Both the position numbers and the translations under genes were made by a program. DNA of 62,107 nt, from NCBI GenBank assembly GCA_020072655.1, contig JAIQGH010000019.1, positions 1 through 62,107 of the forward strand, given 5' to 3'. Position 1 is the stretch's first letter, and each line of letters opens with the position of its first letter. The notes under the pieces were generated by a model. It searched no databases and was not told the origin of the DNA. It worked only from the letters and a program-made list of their open reading frames with translations. Positions 58,608-62,107 of the stretch are shown piece after piece. The stretch comes from Terriglobia bacterium (GTDB lineage: Bacteria; Acidobacteriota; Terriglobia; UBA7540).

Positions 58608-61559
58608 TCACCTGCCCGATGGGCCGGCGCCCCCTTTCCTGGGCGACCGTGGTGTCTTGCTCCCACCCTGTGCAACAGCCTGCGAGGGACGTTCGTGAGT
58701 GGCCGGCGGAGAGGCTGGCAGGGATTGAAACACCTTGCGTAGAATCGCGTAGGAGTCCTTGAGGCGCAGATCGTAGCGTGGCGCGTTCCATCCTTCCCAA
58801 CGATATTGCTTGAGCGCGCGGCTCTCGATCGTTGCGGGACCGGTCATCGGCGGCAGGGCGTCGGCGACCGGGTGCCCCTGCTCCATGATGGCTCCCAGAC
58901 GGGCGCTCGCCAGGGGGCGGTAAGAGAACGCAGCCACCAGAAATCCCGGCGTTTCGGCGGTGATGACCGTCCCATCCGCTTCCAGACCGGCGAAAACCTT
59001 GAAGCTGGACGGGTCCGTCACGTTCAAGAGGTTCCAGGGAATTCGCAGGTCGATGGTGTTGGTTTGAACGTTCGCGTGCCACTCCGCCAGCGTGTCATAG
59101 TCCGCCGCCTGAGGAGTAAGCGTTCCGTAGCGCAGGATGCCCCGCTCATAGCGCTGAGGTGGGAAGTATTTCCCGTCCCGCCCGAAGCGGCGCCGGTTCG
59201 GTTCAATGATCTGGGCTTCGAAGTCGCCGCTGGCCGAGACCGAGGGTTTCCAGCCGAGCTTCGCGGCGAGAGTGGTCTGTGTGGGGATGCCTTCCACGGG
59301 CGCGACCTTGAACGGACTATACGTGGACGCAATCCAGATGCGGCTGGAGGCGGGGCCGGTGAGCTGGATCGCGTAGTTCATGCCGGCAGGAAAGCGCACC
59401 GGCGTGATGAACGGCAGGTAAGTGATTCCCCCCACGTTCGGAGCGGTCCCCAGGCCAATCAAGTAGTTCACGTCTTTCCAGTCGGGCTGGCCGTCGTTGT
59501 CGTTGTCGAGCTTGCCCACGACCAAGCGCAAGTAGAGGAAGGCCTCGTCGGCATCCATGTACAAGGCTTTCAGGTCGCGCGCGGGATCGAACTGGTCGCC
59601 GACGGGCTGGGCGGGGCCCGGCGCTGACTTCGCGTAGAACGGGGACTGGCTCGCGAACTCCGCCCGATCTCCGGAAAGCCGGCGCGCCTTGCGCAGGTGT
59701 GAGTCAGCCGCCAGCAAGCCGAAGTGTTCGGCGGGGTTCATGAAATTCTCCCACAGCGTTCGCCGCTCGGGAGGCGTTTCGTAGTCGCGCTGTATCCAGG
59801 ACAGGCGGTGCCACTGGTCCAGCCATTCCAGGACGGTGCCGCCGGCCGCGCCCGCTTCGCGAACACTTCGGGTCAGGCGGGCCAGCAACTGGCCCTGCTG
59901 CGGCTCCGTCTTGCCGCCCTCGGCGAAACCCGCGGGACTGAAGTGCCCGATGCCCAGGCTGCTGGGAATCCCGTAGTCCGCGACGACCAGTGGCAGCCCG
60001 GGGTGATAGGCCTTTAGATCCCGCAAATATCCGAGGAACGGGTTGCTGCCTTCAGCGTCGCGCACGGCTTGGTAGCGCGGGTCTTGGTTGAGAAAATCGG
60101 GATAATAAGGAAGGACACTGTAAGCCGAGAAGTAGCCCGCCACAAACCCCTCATGCGGCCGCAAGTGCGTGGGATCGAGGGAGACGCCGTCATCGTCGTC
60201 AAACGGCCAGGAGGGCGCGGGCAGCCGCTCGCCCTGGGCGCGGCGAATGGAGACTTCCTCCAGCAGCGTGCTCTCCGTCGGATGACGAATCGGATCCAGG
60301 GTGGGCCAGTTGATGAACGCCACCGGATGCTGCCAGTTGTATTTTCCTTCCTCGTATTCCGCGGCGGTGTTGATCATCTGCGCGAGGAAAACCTCCGCGG
60401 GGCTGCCGGAGGGAACCTCAATGTACGTTCCTTGGTAGGTCTGGATGTCCGGGTGGAGCAGGTTGTTGCCGGTCACAATATGGGAAGGCCACGCTTGACC
60501 GACCAGCAGGCCCGTGACCCACGGCGCGACGTCGTCGGTGTAGACGCCGCCGGCGTGTCCCCCGCCGGCCGGCACATCGCCCTGGCCGTGGATCACGTCG
60601 ATGGTGTCGCGAACGCTTTTCTGGCAGGTGCGAAAGTATTCGCCATCAAACATGTCGGAGCGCGGCGGGTCAGCAAATGGAATGCCTTGCAGGAGCCAGA
60701 GCGGTTTCTGGCCTGCGGCGCTGTTGAACTCACGGAGAGCGCGATAAAACGCGGGCGGCAACAGGGTGGAAAGACGGACCGTATTGGCGCCCAGGTCGCT
60801 GATCCTGGCGAACCAGTCGCGATAGACGGCGGGGTCGGTCACTGCGTCGGCGGGGAAGGACCCAGGAAGGGCGGCGGTGAGGTCCACTCCGATGAGGTAG
60901 GTCGGCTGCCAGTGGCCATCGGCTAGCCACGCGAGATAGTCCCCTTGGACGTGCGCAGGGTAGGTCAGTACCGTGGGCCGCTGGAAGCTCGGGGCTTCCA
61001 GATTTACCCCGCGGACATCGGTGCTGTTGAGCAACTCCTGCAAGTTCTGAGTAGCGACCGCGTTTTTCTCATCGCGCTCGAGTGCCACCTTGAATTCGCG
61101 CGCCGCCTCGCGGTAGCGCCCCTGCTGCCGGTGGTAGGCTCCTTCGGCGACGTGCACGTCAGCGCTGTCTACTCCGGCCTGACGGAGCTGGTCAAGAAGC
61201 TGCCGCGCCACTTCGCCCTTGCCCAGGGCGATCTCGGTATAGGCGTAGCCAAGGGTAATATCCACGACGTGCGGCGCAAGGTCGTGTGCCCGGCGGAAGT
61301 AAGGCTCCTCGGCGGCCTTCGGATCGCCCAACTTAAGGTAGTTCCAGCCTAGCAACGCCAGAATCGCCGTATCGTTCGGATCCACGCGAGTCGCCTGCTG
61401 GAGCAGCCGGAGCGATTGCCTGTAGTTCCGGTTTTTGTACTCGCGCACCGCCTCGGTGTAAATCGGTCCGGTAACGGGCTTAATCCAGAACTCCCAGAAA
61501 TACACCACCACGAGGATCACCAGCAGCGAGATGACGACCCGGTTCTTCAGAATCCGCAT
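58608..61559 (-). CDS. Membrane-anchored TPR plus glycosidase-like protein of the exopolysaccharide locus
   Basis: A 983-residue protein. One N-terminal membrane helix (VVISLLVILVVVYFWEFWI) is followed by TPR-type repeats to about residue 185. Next comes a region that looks like a TIM-barrel glycoside hydrolase (QPTYLIGVDLTAALPGSFP, DLGANTVRLSTLLPPAF, PLVVADYGIPSSLGIGHF, GTVLEWLDQWHRLSW), where the acidic D-x-G and E-W positions could be catalytic. The C-terminal 250 residues resemble a carbohydrate-binding beta-sandwich (LYMDADEAFLYLRLVVGKLDNDNDG). It lies 14 bases after a glycosyltransferase gene and 54 before the TPR/barrel gene, so it probably processes or anchors the polymer in the periplasm. 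The combination is not one I can name. Confidence 0.72.
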   Translation of the reverse strand: MRILKNRVVISLLVILVVVYFWEFWIKPVTGPIYTEAVREYKNRNYRQSLRLLQQATRVDPNDTAILALLGWNYLKLGDPKAAEEPYFRRAHDLAPHVVDITLGYAYTEIALGKGEVARQLLDQLRQAGVDSADVHVAEGAYHRQQGRYREAAREFKVALERDEKNAVATQNLQELLNSTDVRGVNLEAPSFQRPTVLTYPAHVQGDYLAWLADGHWQPTYLIGVDLTAALPGSFPADAVTDPAVYRDWFARISDLGANTVRLSTLLPPAFYRALREFNSAAGQKPLWLLQGIPFADPPRSDMFDGEYFRTCQKSVRDTIDVIHGQGDVPAGGGHAGGVYTDDVAPWVTGLLVGQAWPSHIVTGNNLLHPDIQTYQGTYIEVPSGSPAEVFLAQMINTAAEYEEGKYNWQHPVAFINWPTLDPIRHPTESTLLEEVSIRRAQGERLPAPSWPFDDDDGVSLDPTHLRPHEGFVAGYFSAYSVLPYYPDFLNQDPRYQAVRDAEGSNPFLGYLRDLKAYHPGLPLVVADYGIPSSLGIGHFSPAGFAEGGKTEPQQGQLLARLTRSVREAGAAGGTVLEWLDQWHRLSWIQRDYETPPERRTLWENFMNPAEHFGLLAADSHLRKARRLSGDRAEFASQSPFYAKSAPGPAQPVGDQFDPARDLKALYMDADEAFLYLRLVVGKLDNDNDGQPDWKDVNYLIGLGTAPNVGGITYLPFITPVRFPAGMNYAIQLTGPASSRIWIASTYSPFKVAPVEGIPTQTTLAAKLGWKPSVSASGDFEAQIIEPNRRRFGRDGKYFPPQRYERGILRYGTLTPQAADYDTLAEWHANVQTNTIDLRIPWNLLNVTDPSSFKVFAGLEADGTVITAETPGFLVAAFSYRPLASARLGAIMEQGHPVADALPPMTGPATIESRALKQYRWEGWNAPRYDLRLKDSYAILRKVFQSLPASPPATHERPSQAVAQGGSKTPRSPRKGGAGPSGR

Positions 61560-61573
61560 AACGTCCGCCTAAA

Positions 61574-62107
61574 CTAACCCGCCCCGACGTGGACGACCTT
61601 CTCCCACTGGCGGAACCCCGTCACGAATTTGAATACCCCTTGCACGCGGTAATAGAGCACGACCTGCCGGAAACCGAGGTTCTCGATGACGGCATACCCG
61701 AGCAGGATCATCAGGTCGCGGAAGCCGGGGTAGCGGCGATAGGTCAACTCCTCCAGCAAGACCGACCCCACCGAAAGGAAGGAACCGTAGACGAGACTCA
61801 AAACTACAAACAGGATGAACAGCGGTACGGGGACCATGCCGAAGAAAAGCGCGAGGGGGACCATGAAGTAGCCGAGGAACTCCACGACCGCCCCCAGCGC
61901 CTCTACGTAAAGATGGAACGGAAAACTCATCATGCCGATCAGGCCGTACTTGCTGTTGAAAAGCATTTCGGAGCTTTTCCAGAGGGTTTGGCAGAGCCCC
62001 ATCTGCCACCGCCGGCGTTGGCGCCCCAGCATCGCCATGCGGCCGGGGCACTCCGTCCAGCAAACCGGATCGGAGGTGAACTTCATCTTGATCCGGCGCT
62101 TGTGATG
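61574..62107 (-). CDS. Family 2 processive glycosyltransferase, C-terminal part (partial)
   Basis: Only the last 177 residues are inside the window; the frame is open at the window end. The QRRRWQMG motif is the QxxRW signature of processive GT2 enzymes (cellulose, poly-GlcNAc or hyaluronan synthases), and about four transmembrane helices follow, as in BcsA-like synthases. The gene precedes the TPR/glycosidase-like protein by 14 bases. The polymer made cannot be inferred from this portion. Annotated together with its neighbours, it defines an exopolysaccharide synthesis and secretion operon that extends beyond the window. Confidence 0.88.
   Translation of the reverse strand, partial: HHKRRIKMKFTSDPVCWTECPGRMAMLGRQRRRWQMGLCQTLWKSSEMLFNSKYGLIGMMSFPFHLYVEALGAVVEFLGYFMVPLALFFGMVPVPLFILFVVLSLVYGSFLSVGSVLLEELTYRRYPGFRDLMILLGYAVIENLGFRQVVLYYRVQGVFKFVTGFRQWEKVVHVGAG

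Overview
This is a 62 kb GC-rich bacterial window, most likely chromosomal DNA from an Acidobacteriota lineage. The inference rests on an ADOP-type duplicated ABC permease with its adaptor, ATPase and PadR partner, on many short intergenic tracts of the AATCCAAAATCC and GTTTCGAGTTTC type, on PATAN (DUF4388) and PilZ proteins, and on the general gene content. It was not tested by phylogeny. No phage, plasmid origin or CRISPR array was seen.

Layout. (1) 1-11475, minus strand: an operon for a membrane-bound group 4 [NiFe] hydrogenase of the formate-hydrogenlyase/Hyf type (HyfH, C, G, B and D/F-like subunits plus a HycI-type protease). It is joined to two sulfhydrogenase-like electron-transfer subunits (AsrB/HydG and AsrA/HydB), a formate-dehydrogenase-like molybdoprotein, a cyclic-nucleotide-binding protein without a DNA-binding domain, and a 33-residue CPFC protein that resembles the molybdoprotein N-terminus. 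The operon continues past base 1. (2) 11603-18000: a tandem-GAF sensor, decayed heterodisulfide reductase hdrC and hdrB remnants, a Nudix protein, a small alpha/beta-barrel-like protein and a Ser/Thr kinase, separated by long stretches without recognisable genes. (3) 18300-22400, plus strand: an envelope operon of an Omp85-type beta-barrel, an exported protein with lipid-kinase-like motifs, and a PAP2 phosphatase. (4) 22500-24000: a broken large serine recombinase whose 3' end runs into tRNA-Phe. (5) 24000-31100, mostly minus strand: PilZ, FtsK, UppP, an inverted-repeat-flanked four-helix-bundle gene, RNase J and a diheme cytochrome c.

(6) 31670-37000, plus strand: a promoter with repeated CTACAG half-sites, then a MacA-like adaptor, ADOP permease, MacB/LolD-type ATPase and PadR regulator. 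(7) 37300-47400: rsmA, two secreted proteins, glgA, thioredoxin, purA, a molybdenum cofactor group (moeA, moaC, a PATAN response regulator, mogA) and an orphan nuoA. (8) 47600-54600: a probable sugar-acid (uronate) group comprising a UxaE-like epimerase, a LarA-type nickel-pincer racemase, two SDR dehydrogenases and an unusual phosphofructokinase, with a HicAB toxin-antitoxin pair inside. (9) 54755-62107, minus strand: exopolysaccharide synthesis and export, with a family 2 glycosyltransferase, a membrane-anchored TPR plus glycosidase-like protein, and a TPR/beta-barrel export protein whose 5' end carries two lesions.

Links between regions are inferred. The Moco genes could supply the molybdoprotein at the other end. 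The HycI-type protease should mature the large subunit, which keeps a C-terminal extension. The kinase-like protein and the PAP2 phosphatase could act on the same phosphorylated lipid or glycan. The main novelty candidates are the envelope kinase/phosphatase/barrel operon and the hybrid hydrogenase operon with its decayed Hdr neighbour.
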